Assembly: GCA_947626115.1 (NCBI GenBank)
Contig: CANQQX010000012.1
Location: forward strand, 1 to 35,515
Source: an uncultured Bacilli bacterium
GTDB lineage: Bacteria > Bacillota_I > Bacilli_A > RF39 > UBA660
DNA length: 35,515 nucleotides
Direction: 5' to 3'
Shown here: positions 10,501 to 19,066 of the stretch, piece by piece
Position numbering within the stretch: the stretch's first letter is position 1
Layout of the letters: each line of letters starts with the position of its first letter
Notes under the pieces: model-generated
The model's database searches: none
Told to the model about the DNA's origin: nothing
Seen by the model: the letters and a program-made list of their open reading frames with translations, nothing else
Program-made: the position numbers and the translations under genes

Positions 10501-11615
10501 TCAAAAACATAATGATTAGCTAAAAAATTAACAAAATTATTATCATTTAACAATTCTAATATAATATTATTTTCTTTAATTATATCTAAAAAATCATCTT
10601 GGCCAACTTTAAGAACTAATTTTTTTAAAGCTGTATTATTAATAAAATATGCATATTGTTTTCCCTTTAAATTGTTAGAATATTTTAATAAATCATTTAA
10701 GTTTAAATATTTAGAAAGATAATAATAAGATAAATTTGGATTACTAATTAATGTAAAATCAGGAAAATATTCAGGATATTGTTCTTTGAATGCATCAGTT
10801 ATTTGAAATGGAATTCTGATTTTTTCATCACTCATTATATACTTTTTCAACCATTCAAAGCACGCTTTTTTAATTTCTTCTGGTTTAGTAACTTTAATAA
10901 TATTTTCTAATTCACTTAAAAAGCTTGGATCAATTATTGTTTGAGCATTATTATATATTAACAATTGTAAAACATCAAAAAAAACATTTACTGAATAATT
11001 ATAAATAGTTAATGCTCTTTTTAAACCTATTCTTTTAAAAATTATTTCATTTTCTTCAAAAGATAAACTATCTAAATTTATTAATTTATTTCTATTTAGT
11101 TTATCAATTTGTTCATTACTTATTAAATTAAAATCTGCTAAAGTTAAATTTCTTGCATAATATTTTTTTCTAAATTCTATTGGATAATCAGAGCTTAAGA
11201 AAACATCAGGATTAGATTTTATGACTTCTTCATCAAAAGATTCTTCAGATATACTATATAAATTCTTTAAATTTTTAACATGACAATTATGAAAATCAGC
11301 AATACCATCAACTTGAATAATACTAAAATCAAGATTAGCTCTAGTTTTAGAAAAATCTAATTTATCAGGAAAACTTATAGGGGAACTTATAATATAAATT
11401 CCTTCCCATTCTGAAAAAGGAATATCACTTAAATCTTTAGTTAATAATTTTTTTAATATATGTTGATAATCTTTTATGGCAATTTTTTCATACTCATCTC
11501 GATTAAAATTAGGATTGTCATCATTAAAATCCATTGTATTTTCAATCGTTTCTAAATAATTAGCTAATTCTTTTTTGATTTTTTGAAATTCTTCTAAAGT
11601 CATTTTTTCTAACAT
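7575..11615 (-). CDS. Large repeat-containing protein with C-terminal class I (OAS/CCA-like) nucleotidyltransferase domain
   Basis: 1346 aa; VELIDTGSTGRGTNVYGDGDFDFMMKFD, then SPVQIDISFAT (third Asp), then GGLGGVGVENWIL; N-terminal repeats of type NPxxFLxxxxPxxxxxKFYxxxLTxxDF. Confidence 0.75.
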   Translation of the reverse strand: MLEKMTLEEFQKIKKELANYLETIENTMDFNDDNPNFNRDEYEKIAIKDYQHILKKLLTKDLSDIPFSEWEGIYIISSPISFPDKLDFSKTRANLDFSIIQVDGIADFHNCHVKNLKNLYSISEESFDEEVIKSNPDVFLSSDYPIEFRKKYYARNLTLADFNLISNEQIDKLNRNKLINLDSLSFEENEIIFKRIGLKRALTIYNYSVNVFFDVLQLLIYNNAQTIIDPSFLSELENIIKVTKPEEIKKACFEWLKKYIMSDEKIRIPFQITDAFKEQYPEYFPDFTLISNPNLSYYYLSKYLNLNDLLKYSNNLKGKQYAYFINNTALKKLVLKVGQDDFLDIIKENNIILELLNDNNFVNFLANHYVFDGDLKRSFKNTVKTLLYSLSDEECQKWSDKFNFHYVSYPTIEDLKDPDCLIAKYSRDKYLKLGIANIIKFEEETQVFSLNSIDFYSIQSNSLKEILSYEEFVNSFLDSINYENLKGSFKEKNPELFLPDDTPEDIKEKFYNHLLTPQDFINDPKLITYFKNTDLSVGLKMAWLRNYNQNLNIENRNKINIEIAKIYSSLNDRSSKEIFKDYISRNPEILNDLDKLEKYVKIIIKIKKSNSLEMQNFSEEILTFILATENPEETYLKIEDIFTKNNLPMIAKIFNIFELLHPNCDLSTFDHPVYSPTLNAETAEHRSIIIFTDLLKAALGSNNRSLQEYIENIEIGNDLFMQLQSNTLSYDNLTEEQRDILETFVAHLNALYNSSQLSKDKPYKLTYDLKTDLETLNTLFKPTKRYDLPDRIVRMFAAKAGIKSFDQLKKYLTDIIKETDQRNREASQRKFKLEEGDFIKGIADDTRKSREAITFLNNIFQNGSLSKEFLGADADSDLTPLDTDCSIIQDPSADIEGTLSSLAASYYGKFWFVLKNRDSRFTITKGNLSEKRPIAKPGEFTKLEAFYTGPNGLNHYGIRTGFASSDIDFIVSRENDKRLGLEIAKNGFYIPVVDLHTEKLIFTPEDYDRLRSKMAGLKHYQTGDYVFSYELEKEAEILDKDSAEKIAKMNILNIKDVEVKRKAISLILAKSLAKFGLTIVTTHKKDLSEGIVELIDTGSTGRGTNVYGDGDFDFMMKFDQSIMENPELFSKIQEALKEALPHQNVSKPDIIKGNFRFENVIIPGLDSPVQIDISFATRTDKISYSTDEAIKERLANIKKLSVDKYNLVLKNIIAAKALLKEYHVYKKEVEGGLGGVGVENWILQNGGSLETAAKEFLKVAETCQDFSEFCDKYQIWDFGENHYSVKEDNMYLHDNFVKKNMTKEGYEKMCKALRMYLNSLEITDIISKDNLFKEIEDNLEDSIPIL

Positions 11616-11620
11616 AAAAA

Positions 11621-11659
11621 ATCACCAACTATTATAATTATTTTACAACAATTGGTGAT
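11621..11659 (-). terminator. Terminator-like hairpin overlapping the RBS of ORF 7575..11615
   Basis: Minus strand ATCACCAA ... TTGGTGAT TTTTTATG; 8-bp stem, 23-nt loop, U tract abutting the ATG. Confidence 0.55.
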
Positions 11660-11713
11660 AAATATCTATATTTATAACATTAATTGACAATTATTTTTTA
11701 ATTATTAATTTAT

Positions 11714-13300
11714 TTATCTTTCTACTCTGACTATTTGTGATACTTCCGATTCACTATAAGAAATTTTAATGGTATCTTCTTTCTTTAAGAAAGGTAGAAT
11801 AGTTTTACCTATATTTATATCACAATAATATAATTTATCTTCCATATCTGTTATATAATAATTAGTATTACCATTAATAACCGCATTAGTTATCGTTTTA
11901 ATTGTAATAGTAGCATCTTTTAAATTATTGGTATCAATTGATGGATTTTCTCCCAAATACTTTTTAACGGCCGCATCGATACCTAAAGATGAATCACTAA
12001 CGATTACTTTTTGATAATCAGCTACATCAATAAAAGCATACATTTTAACAAGACCAGCATCATCTTTTAAACTTAAAAGATAAGTTGGCTTATTATTTAG
12101 ATTAATTAAAAGTGGGAATGATGCTTCGTAACCTTTTTCTTGTACTAATCCTTCAGCTGATGCCATTGCACTATATTCTTCTGCACCCGGAGCACTATAA
12201 TAATGAGCATCTTTTGTTCTTAAATTAACTAAGATAAAACCTAAATTAGATTCATCAGATGAAACAGATGTTATACCAGTATATAAATAAACATCATCAT
12301 CCATTACTAAATAATTATAACCTTCGGTAGTATTAATAACATCTTTTTGCCCAAAGATAGAATTTAAGAAACCATTTCGATATTCGCCCCAGTTATCTAC
12401 TTGTTCAATAATAAGATCCGCACTATAAACATGATCTACCCAAGTTGGAATATCTTCAACAGCATACTTTTTACTTTTACCAGTAATAGGATCTAATATA
12501 ACTGCCCCATTAATTTCTTTCTTTAAACCAACACCACTATATTTAACTGTTGGTACTATCCAATAAGGATTTCCTTCATTATCAATTTCAAATGAGGCTT
12601 CATCAAAAATAGTAGTTGGATAACTAAGTCTTAATTTTCGATATAAATTTTCAAAAAAGTAAGCACTAGGCATATACCGCATACCTTTATCCATTTGTTT
12701 TAAACTAGATGCACCACTTACAGAATCAACCATAATATATCCTTTAATACCATCATCACGATTAGTAAAATATTTAATTAAACCAGCATATTCAAGTGGT
12801 GTAACTCTAACTATTTCATTATTATAATTAATTTGCGTATATAAATCACTTACATAAAATTGGCTAACCCAAGATGTGAATTCCCCCATTTTACGGTCCC
12901 CTAATTTTTGACTACTTTCTTTATCAATTAAAGGAATTTTGGTAAAATCAGCTTCTTTAATATCACTAATAAATTCATGAGTTTCATCAACACTTATTCT
13001 TTTGCTATAACTTTTAGCATTGAAAAATGGTGATAAAGCAATATTTATAAATAAAATTAAACCAATAATTGATAGGGCTCCAATAACAAGATAACTAATT
13101 ATGCCATTATTACTATATCTACGCATTCTTATCATGTCTTCAATTTTACTAAATGAACTAACACAGACAAAAATAACAAAGATAATGAAAATAAATGAAT
13201 AAAATTCCGGACTGCTTAAATTAATTGGGGGTAACATAAAATAATATAACACTAGTGTTACTAAAATCATCCCAATTGTTACTAAAATATTTTTTTTCAA
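11714..13300 (-). CDS. Conserved multi-pass membrane protein with large extracytoplasmic domain, unknown function
   Basis: Three hydrophobic segments in the first about 95 aa, then a soluble domain with GYIMVDSVSGASSL and NGAVILDPITGKSKKY (PepSY-like flavour). Confidence 0.7.
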   Translation of the reverse strand: MKKNILVTIGMILVTLVLYYFMLPPINLSSPEFYSFIFIIFVIFVCVSSFSKIEDMIRMRRYSNNGIISYLVIGALSIIGLILFINIALSPFFNAKSYSKRISVDETHEFISDIKEADFTKIPLIDKESSQKLGDRKMGEFTSWVSQFYVSDLYTQINYNNEIVRVTPLEYAGLIKYFTNRDDGIKGYIMVDSVSGASSLKQMDKGMRYMPSAYFFENLYRKLRLSYPTTIFDEASFEIDNEGNPYWIVPTVKYSGVGLKKEINGAVILDPITGKSKKYAVEDIPTWVDHVYSADLIIEQVDNWGEYRNGFLNSIFGQKDVINTTEGYNYLVMDDDVYLYTGITSVSSDESNLGFILVNLRTKDAHYYSAPGAEEYSAMASAEGLVQEKGYEASFPLLINLNNKPTYLLSLKDDAGLVKMYAFIDVADYQKVIVSDSSLGIDAAVKKYLGENPSIDTNNLKDATITIKTITNAVINGNTNYYITDMEDKLYYCDINIGKTILPFLKKEDTIKISYSESEVSQIVRVER

Positions 13301-13353
13301 ATTTAATCACCTAATAAAATTATAGCAAAATAAAGATAAATTTACTACTTATA

Positions 13354-14415
13354 TTATCCTAAAATAAGTATTTGCATTAAAAAAATTAAACTAGTTATTA
13401 AAGATGTAATAGCTATAATAATCGCTACCATCGTAAAGCCATTTTCTTTTTTTACTCTTACACGTTTTAATGAATTTTCTCTTTTTTCAGTTCTACTATT
13501 AGTTAAAAATTCACCATATTCATTCATTTGACCAAGATATTCACCATTTTTATCATATACATTACCATATTCATCAGTAACTGCATCTTTAGGAATATCT
13601 CTTTCTTCATTATTAATATCTTGAGTTTCTTCTCCTACCGCATCTTGTCTTGCATCAGCATTTTGAACTGGCATTTTTTCTTTTATTTCTTCACATTTCT
13701 TTTGTAATTTTTCGGCATAATCATACTCAACATTATTTAAACTTAAAGACGTCTTTTCTTCCGTTTTCAAAAAATAATTACATCTATTATTTAAATCATT
13801 AGCAACTTTAACCATAAAATTGTCTTTTACTTGGCTACGCATAGCAACTTCTAATGTTACTGGTTCAATTAATTCTCTTTTTAAAGTATCAGTATAATTT
13901 AACGTTTCTTTAATATGTTCAAAGCTACCCATATCATCTTGATAATTAAGATGTACTTCACAATACTTTGAACCAAAAGAATTATCTTTAACATTAAAAT
14001 TAATATAAGCTTTTAAATCTGGGGTTTTTTGATTTTTTAAACTATCAATAATTCTATTTTTTAAACCAATAATATCTTCAATACTTAATTCAGAAATTCC
14101 TTCTTCGGCCATTTTTTCTTTTTCTTCTTCACTTAAAGTAGTACTACTAATAAAATTTCTTAATTGATCTGTATTTTTAATAGTACCATTTTTAATTAAT
14201 TCTTTTAACAAGTTAAGATATTCATCATAAGTTTTAGGTTTCTCTTGTTTATTTAAATCTTTAATTTTTTGTAAATTATCTATTATAAATTTTAGTTCTT
14301 CTGGTGTTGGTTTAACTTTAACTCCATTTACTATTTTATATGCTTCATAATTATTATTTTCTAAATTAACAACAAAATTATTACCATTATTATCAGTAAA
14401 AGACAATTCTTGCAT
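13354..14415 (-). CDS. Hypothetical C-terminally membrane-anchored protein
   Basis: Charged soluble protein with one C-terminal TM segment (MVAIIIAITSLITSLIFLMQIL); no family recognised. Confidence 0.65.
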   Translation of the reverse strand: MQELSFTDNNGNNFVVNLENNNYEAYKIVNGVKVKPTPEELKFIIDNLQKIKDLNKQEKPKTYDEYLNLLKELIKNGTIKNTDQLRNFISSTTLSEEEKEKMAEEGISELSIEDIIGLKNRIIDSLKNQKTPDLKAYINFNVKDNSFGSKYCEVHLNYQDDMGSFEHIKETLNYTDTLKRELIEPVTLEVAMRSQVKDNFMVKVANDLNNRCNYFLKTEEKTSLSLNNVEYDYAEKLQKKCEEIKEKMPVQNADARQDAVGEETQDINNEERDIPKDAVTDEYGNVYDKNGEYLGQMNEYGEFLTNSRTEKRENSLKRVRVKKENGFTMVAIIIAITSLITSLIFLMQILILG

Positions 14416-14505
14416 AATATCAACTCTATTCTAAAATAAGTTTACTAAAATTTAAAAATAAGTGCAATAAACTAAAAAAATTTTAAGTAAATAAAATGTT
14501 AATAA

Positions 14506-15831
14506 CTATTTAATTTCCACTAATTTATTAATCTTTTTTAAATAATTAGAATTATCAAGTATAGATTTTACTACTTTACCATCACTACCTGATGCATGAA
14601 TAATATAATGTTTATTATTTTCCATACCAATATATAACATAACATGACCATTCATATATAATAAACTAGGATTAGTATCATCTATAATATTTAATTTTTC
14701 TGAATCATTTTTATTAGTTAAATTAATAACTTTACCAACACTAGAATTTTGACTTGACGTATTTCTTGGAAAAATAAAACCAAATGTCCGATATAAATGG
14801 CTAATAAAACTAGAACAATCAACACCAATATCTTTACCACCCCAACTATATAGAGTATTAATATAAGCATTTGCAAGTTTATAAACATTTTCTTTAGTAT
14901 AAGGTAAATATCCTAAACTAACATCATCATTATTTATAGTTATTTCTTTTCTTTCCACAATCCCATTATTACCTTTTACCGGTATCATTAAAACTCGACT
15001 ATCTTTATTTATTTTAACTAAAGGTAATTTAACACTCATATCTAATATAGTATCATTAACATTAAGAGATGGTTTAGTAATAATACCAAATGAATTTTGA
15101 TTGATAAAATAGTTATAATCAGAATCTCTTGAATATGCTATATCACTTTGTAATACCCAACCATAATATATAGGACTTATTACAAAATACCATAAATTAT
15201 CTAAACTTTGATGAATAATTAAGACTGGTGTATTAACAAGTAATTCTGTTTCTTGTAATCTATCAAAATCTTTAATATTTTTTTTATCATAAAAAGATAT
15301 ATTAGTAGGAAAACTTCTTAAATTAGTTCTTTTTACAACAATTCCTTTTGCCATATTTAAATTAATATTATTTAAATTACGATTATTTAAAATATTACCT
15401 GTATTACTACTATTATATTCTATATCACCATCATATTTAGGCAGTTTTGGTAAATTATAACTGGTTATAAGTTCTATAATTTCTTCTTTAGTTAAATTAA
15501 TAATATTATCTATATCATATAAAGTATTTGTTCTTTCCTTAATTTTTTTATTATATTCTTGGATTTCTTGCAAAGTTAAAATTACTTTTTCATCTTCATT
15601 TTCTTCAACAATATTATTGTTGTTATTTGATACATCTTTATTATTAATGTCTTTTTCTTGATTTTTAATCTCTTTTTCTTCTGAAATATTTTCTATCTTA
15701 TCTTCTTTTTTTATTTCTTCTTTATAATTTATAAGAATTTCTTTATTGATATTATAATAATGCATCCATAACTCACCAATAAATAATATTAAAAATAAAC
15801 CTAAAATAAAAGTTATTCTTTTTAAATTCAT
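14506..15831 (-). CDS. SH3-domain NlpC/P60 family cell-wall peptidase
   Basis: Signal anchor; SH3b-like segments; YSWGGKDIGVDCSSFISHLYRTFGF (Cys), NGHVMLYIG (His), YIIHASGSDG. Confidence 0.9.
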   Translation of the reverse strand: MNLKRITFILGLFLILFIGELWMHYYNINKEILINYKEEIKKEDKIENISEEKEIKNQEKDINNKDVSNNNNNIVEENEDEKVILTLQEIQEYNKKIKERTNTLYDIDNIINLTKEEIIELITSYNLPKLPKYDGDIEYNSSNTGNILNNRNLNNINLNMAKGIVVKRTNLRSFPTNISFYDKKNIKDFDRLQETELLVNTPVLIIHQSLDNLWYFVISPIYYGWVLQSDIAYSRDSDYNYFINQNSFGIITKPSLNVNDTILDMSVKLPLVKINKDSRVLMIPVKGNNGIVERKEITINNDDVSLGYLPYTKENVYKLANAYINTLYSWGGKDIGVDCSSFISHLYRTFGFIFPRNTSSQNSSVGKVINLTNKNDSEKLNIIDDTNPSLLYMNGHVMLYIGMENNKHYIIHASGSDGKVVKSILDNSNYLKKINKLVEIK

Positions 15832-15883
15832 AAAATTTACTCCGATTATTTATAGTATAACCAAAAATTTAATTAAAATAAAA

Positions 15884-15902
15884 AAACTATATCAAATAGT
15901 TT
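15884..15902 (-). terminator. Intrinsic terminator of the HNH endonuclease gene, overlapping its stop codon
   Basis: Minus strand AAACTAT TTGAT ATAGTTT followed by TTTTATTTT. Confidence 0.7.
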
Positions 15903-17154
15903 ATTTTAAATTTTGATAAGTTTTTTGAACAATTTCTTCATAATCATCTGTATTAAAGAAATTTTTAGCAAATTCTAAAGTATTAGGAGCATTCTTAAAT
16001 ATTTTTCTAATCAAATCTTTTTGTTCTTTTTCCGAAGCTCTACCCCTTTTTAATAAATCATGACATGTTGGACAAAGTTTAACTAAGTTATTTTCATCAT
16101 CTAATTCTTTATCTTTGCCAATTGAGATAACATGATGTACTTCAAAATAATATCTATCACTGTTTTTCTTTTTAAATGATCTATCACTTATATCATAGTC
16201 ATCTTTACAAGCGACACATTCATCAGGATAATTCAATTGAATTAATTTAACTAATGTATTATCACGTACTGAATTTGGTGTAGCATCAAATTCTAATTCT
16301 TGACGCATTTTAACAATTTCTTTATTAGATAAATTTTTACCAAATATTTTATTTAAATAGTAATTAATTCTTTCATCAATTAAATTTGATTCTCTGGAAA
16401 CAACTTCATCTTCGTAATCAAAATACCATACGTTTCCTTCTTTTTTTGTATGGGTTAGTCCCGTACCAATTTCATATAAATCCTTTTTGTATTCATTCAT
16501 AATACCAATATTTTTTAAATACCACTTTAAATTTATTCTATATTGAGTATTTCGCATAATACCATCTATATATTGGCTTTGTAATTCACGAAAATTAAAA
16601 TTAACATAATAGTTAGGTATATTTAAACGTTCAATTAAAATTCTTCCTTTAGATATTTCAAATTTAGAATTATAAAAATAATCTTGTGATATAAAATTTC
16701 TACTACGATCAATACTACCCCTTAATTCCATATAACCTCGAATAAATCTTTTTTTATCTTCAGTTAAATCATCAGAAAATATCCAATCACAATCATTATA
16801 TAACTTACCATATAATTTATTATAAAATTTGTCTGGTAAAATATTTAAATCATTTTCTAATATAAAGAAAATTTTAGCTTTAGGAAGCTTTATATCTTTA
16901 CTAATATCCTTTTTTAATTGCCAATAAGGATAATCACCAGATTCTTCATTTAAAATATCACGATATATAGCATAATATTCTTTTAAATCTAGGTTAGGAA
17001 CAGTTATTTTAGGAGATTTATAAAAGCTACTGTAAGCTACAATATATTTATTATCATTAACAAATACATATCTACTAAAAAAAGCTCCTAGTAAAAATGG
17101 ATTAACGTTTTTGGTAAAAAATTCACTTGTTTTCATTATTTTACAACTATTCAT
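15901..17154 (-). CDS. HNH restriction endonuclease, predicted type II; start refined to ATG at 17154 (ORF track start 17208)
   Basis: C-terminal HNH: CVACKDDYD...YYFEVHHVISIGKDKELDDENNLVKLCPTCHDLL; central LAGLIDADG-like WIFSDDLTEDKKRFIRGYMELRGSID; divergent to a DNA methyltransferase; AAGGAG 9 nt upstream of ATG 17154. Confidence 0.8.
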   Translation of the reverse strand: MNSCKIMKTSEFFTKNVNPFLLGAFFSRYVFVNDNKYIVAYSSFYKSPKITVPNLDLKEYYAIYRDILNEESGDYPYWQLKKDISKDIKLPKAKIFFILENDLNILPDKFYNKLYGKLYNDCDWIFSDDLTEDKKRFIRGYMELRGSIDRSRNFISQDYFYNSKFEISKGRILIERLNIPNYYVNFNFRELQSQYIDGIMRNTQYRINLKWYLKNIGIMNEYKKDLYEIGTGLTHTKKEGNVWYFDYEDEVVSRESNLIDERINYYLNKIFGKNLSNKEIVKMRQELEFDATPNSVRDNTLVKLIQLNYPDECVACKDDYDISDRSFKKKNSDRYYFEVHHVISIGKDKELDDENNLVKLCPTCHDLLKRGRASEKEQKDLIRKIFKNAPNTLEFAKNFFNTDDYEEIVQKTYQNLK

Positions 17155-17179
17155 AAAGTTTAACTCCTTTTGTAATTTT

Positions 17180-17224
17180 AATTTAACATATTTTATTGTA
17201 TTATTCAAGTTCTTGTGTTATACT
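17180..17224. promoter_or_regulatory. Overlapping divergent promoters for the restriction enzyme and methyltransferase genes
   Basis: Plus: TTGTAT 17196-17201, 17 nt, TATACT 17219-17224. Minus: TTGAAT (complement 17203-17208), 17 nt, TAAATT (complement 17180-17185). Confidence 0.55.
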
Positions 17225-17226
17225 AA

Positions 17227-17257
17227 TTTTGAGGTAGTAAAAAATAGTACCTCAAAA
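17227..17257. promoter_or_regulatory. Inverted repeat TTTTGAGGTA-N11-TACCTCAAAA in the methyltransferase leader
   Basis: 10-bp perfect arms 17227-17236 and 17248-17257, just downstream of the predicted -10. Confidence 0.6.
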
Positions 17258-17278
17258 TCTTAAGGAGCTTTGAGGACT

Positions 17279-19048
17279 ATGAAATTCAATGTATTAGATT
17301 TATTTTCAGGAGCTGGTGGTTTTTCTTTTGGCTTAGATGCTGTAAAAGGAATAAAAACTGTTTTAGCAGTTGATAATGATAAATACGCAACCGAAACATT
17401 TCAAAAAAATTTTAAAAATGCCACTGTTATTACAGGGGATTTAAAAGATGAAAAAATAAAAAAAGAAGTAATAAAAATTGCCAGAAAGAAAAAAGTTAAT
17501 ATGGTAGTGGGGGGTCCACCTTGTCAAGGATTCAGTTTAAAAGGAAAAAATCTTGGCAAAGATGATTCACGCAATTTTTTGTTTTTAGAATATTTAGCAA
17601 TTGTTAAAGAACTAAAACCAGAAGTATTTGTTATCGAAAATGTTAAAAATATTCTTAATTCAGAAAATGGCTATTTTAAACAACTAATTATAGATAAATT
17701 TAGTGATGTTGGATACATTATTAATTTTGGCGTACTAAATGCAAAAGATTTTGGGGTACCAGAACATAGAGAAAGAGCTATTATAATTGGTTCTCTTACT
17801 AAAAGCATTGAACTACCAAAAGGAAACGATAAAACAGTAACTGTTCGAGATGCTATATCAGATTTAGCATATTTAAATTCGGGAGAAGGCACATTTGAAG
17901 CTAATTATTTATTAGAGCCATTAACTGATTATCAAAAAAAATTAAGAAGTGATAAATTATATAACCATATTGCTACTAATCATTCTAAATTTGCCTTAGA
18001 AAAATTAGCAATGATTCCACCAGAAAAAGATAAAAGCTATTTACCAAAAGAATTGCATGGTAAACAAAAATTTGCTACTACTTGGTCAAGATTACAATGG
18101 GATAATATTAGTCCCACTATTGATACAAGATTTGATACACCTTCTAATGGGCGAAATTCTCATCCAATTTTAAATCGTTCTATAACACCAAGAGAAGCAG
18201 CTAGAATTCAAAGCTTTAGTGATAGCTTTATCTTTTATGGACCTAAAAGTGCAGTATGCAAACAAATTGGTAATGCTGTACCACCACTTTTAGCTAAGGC
18301 AATTGGTAAAGCAATTATTAAAGCATATAATACCAAAAAAATAAAAACAGATAATTATGAATTATATTTAGGAAATGCATATACAATTATAAAAGAATTT
18401 GAAAAAAATCATCTAGAAGTAGATCATATTATAACTGATCCACCATATATGATTTCAAAAGAAAATAATTTTCCAACATTAAGGAATAACCGCCAAGGTA
18501 TAGATTTTGGCCACTGGGATAGATTTTTTGATTTATATAGTTGGATAAACGATTATACTAAAATATTAAATAAAAATGGTTCAATAATAATATTTTGTTC
18601 ATACCGATATATTAGTCATATAATTGATAAATTAGAAGAATGTGATTTAATTGTTAAAGATGTTCTTATATGGAAAAAAAGCAATCCAATGCCTAGAAAC
18701 ACTGATAGACGTTATGTTCAAGATACCGAATTTGCTATTTGGGCTGTCAAAAAAAATTCAAAATGGGTTTTTAATAAGCCAAAATCAATATCATATTTAC
18801 GCTCATGCTTTGAAACATCAACTGTTTCTGGTCGTGAAAAAACAATTCATCCAACGCAAAAAAGTTTAAAATTAATGGAACAAATTATAAAAATTCATAC
18901 TAATGAAAATGATATAATATTAGATCCTTTTATGGGAAGTGGCACAACGGGAATTGCAGCGATTAAAAACAAAAGAAAATTTATTGGTATTGAAATTGAA
19001 AACAATTATTTTGAAATAGCAAAAAAAAGATTTGAAGAAATAAAATAA
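17279..19048 (+). CDS. Fused bifunctional DNA methyltransferase: N-terminal m5C plus C-terminal beta-class N6A/N4C domain
   Basis: m5C motifs: LDLFSGAGGFSFG, GGPPCQGFS, ENVKN, QIGNAVPP. Amino-MTase motifs in order IV..I: TDPPYMIS, NPMPRNTDRRYVQDTEFAIWAV, HPTQKS, LDPFMGSGTTGIAA. ORF track start (TTG) is 17270. Confidence 0.93.
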   Translation: MKFNVLDLFSGAGGFSFGLDAVKGIKTVLAVDNDKYATETFQKNFKNATVITGDLKDEKIKKEVIKIARKKKVNMVVGGPPCQGFSLKGKNLGKDDSRNFLFLEYLAIVKELKPEVFVIENVKNILNSENGYFKQLIIDKFSDVGYIINFGVLNAKDFGVPEHRERAIIIGSLTKSIELPKGNDKTVTVRDAISDLAYLNSGEGTFEANYLLEPLTDYQKKLRSDKLYNHIATNHSKFALEKLAMIPPEKDKSYLPKELHGKQKFATTWSRLQWDNISPTIDTRFDTPSNGRNSHPILNRSITPREAARIQSFSDSFIFYGPKSAVCKQIGNAVPPLLAKAIGKAIIKAYNTKKIKTDNYELYLGNAYTIIKEFEKNHLEVDHIITDPPYMISKENNFPTLRNNRQGIDFGHWDRFFDLYSWINDYTKILNKNGSIIIFCSYRYISHIIDKLEECDLIVKDVLIWKKSNPMPRNTDRRYVQDTEFAIWAVKKNSKWVFNKPKSISYLRSCFETSTVSGREKTIHPTQKSLKLMEQIIKIHTNENDIILDPFMGSGTTGIAAIKNKRKFIGIEIENNYFEIAKKRFEEIK

Positions 19049-19066
19049 GCCCTAGTGGCTTTTTAT
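19047..19066 (+). terminator. Intrinsic terminator of the methyltransferase gene
   Basis: AAGCC CTAGT GGCTT TTTATTT; begins inside the TAA stop codon. Confidence 0.65.

Noticed and set aside
7575-11615. Calling the 1346-aa protein a CBASS CD-NTase
   Set aside because: The NTase motif is clear, but there is no recognisable CBASS effector, Cap2/Cap3 or HORMA gene next to it, and the repeat architecture is not typical.
17671-18869. ORFs 17671..17892 (-) and 18651..18869 (+)
   Set aside because: Inside the methyltransferase gene in alternative frames; the main frame has complete catalytic motifs.
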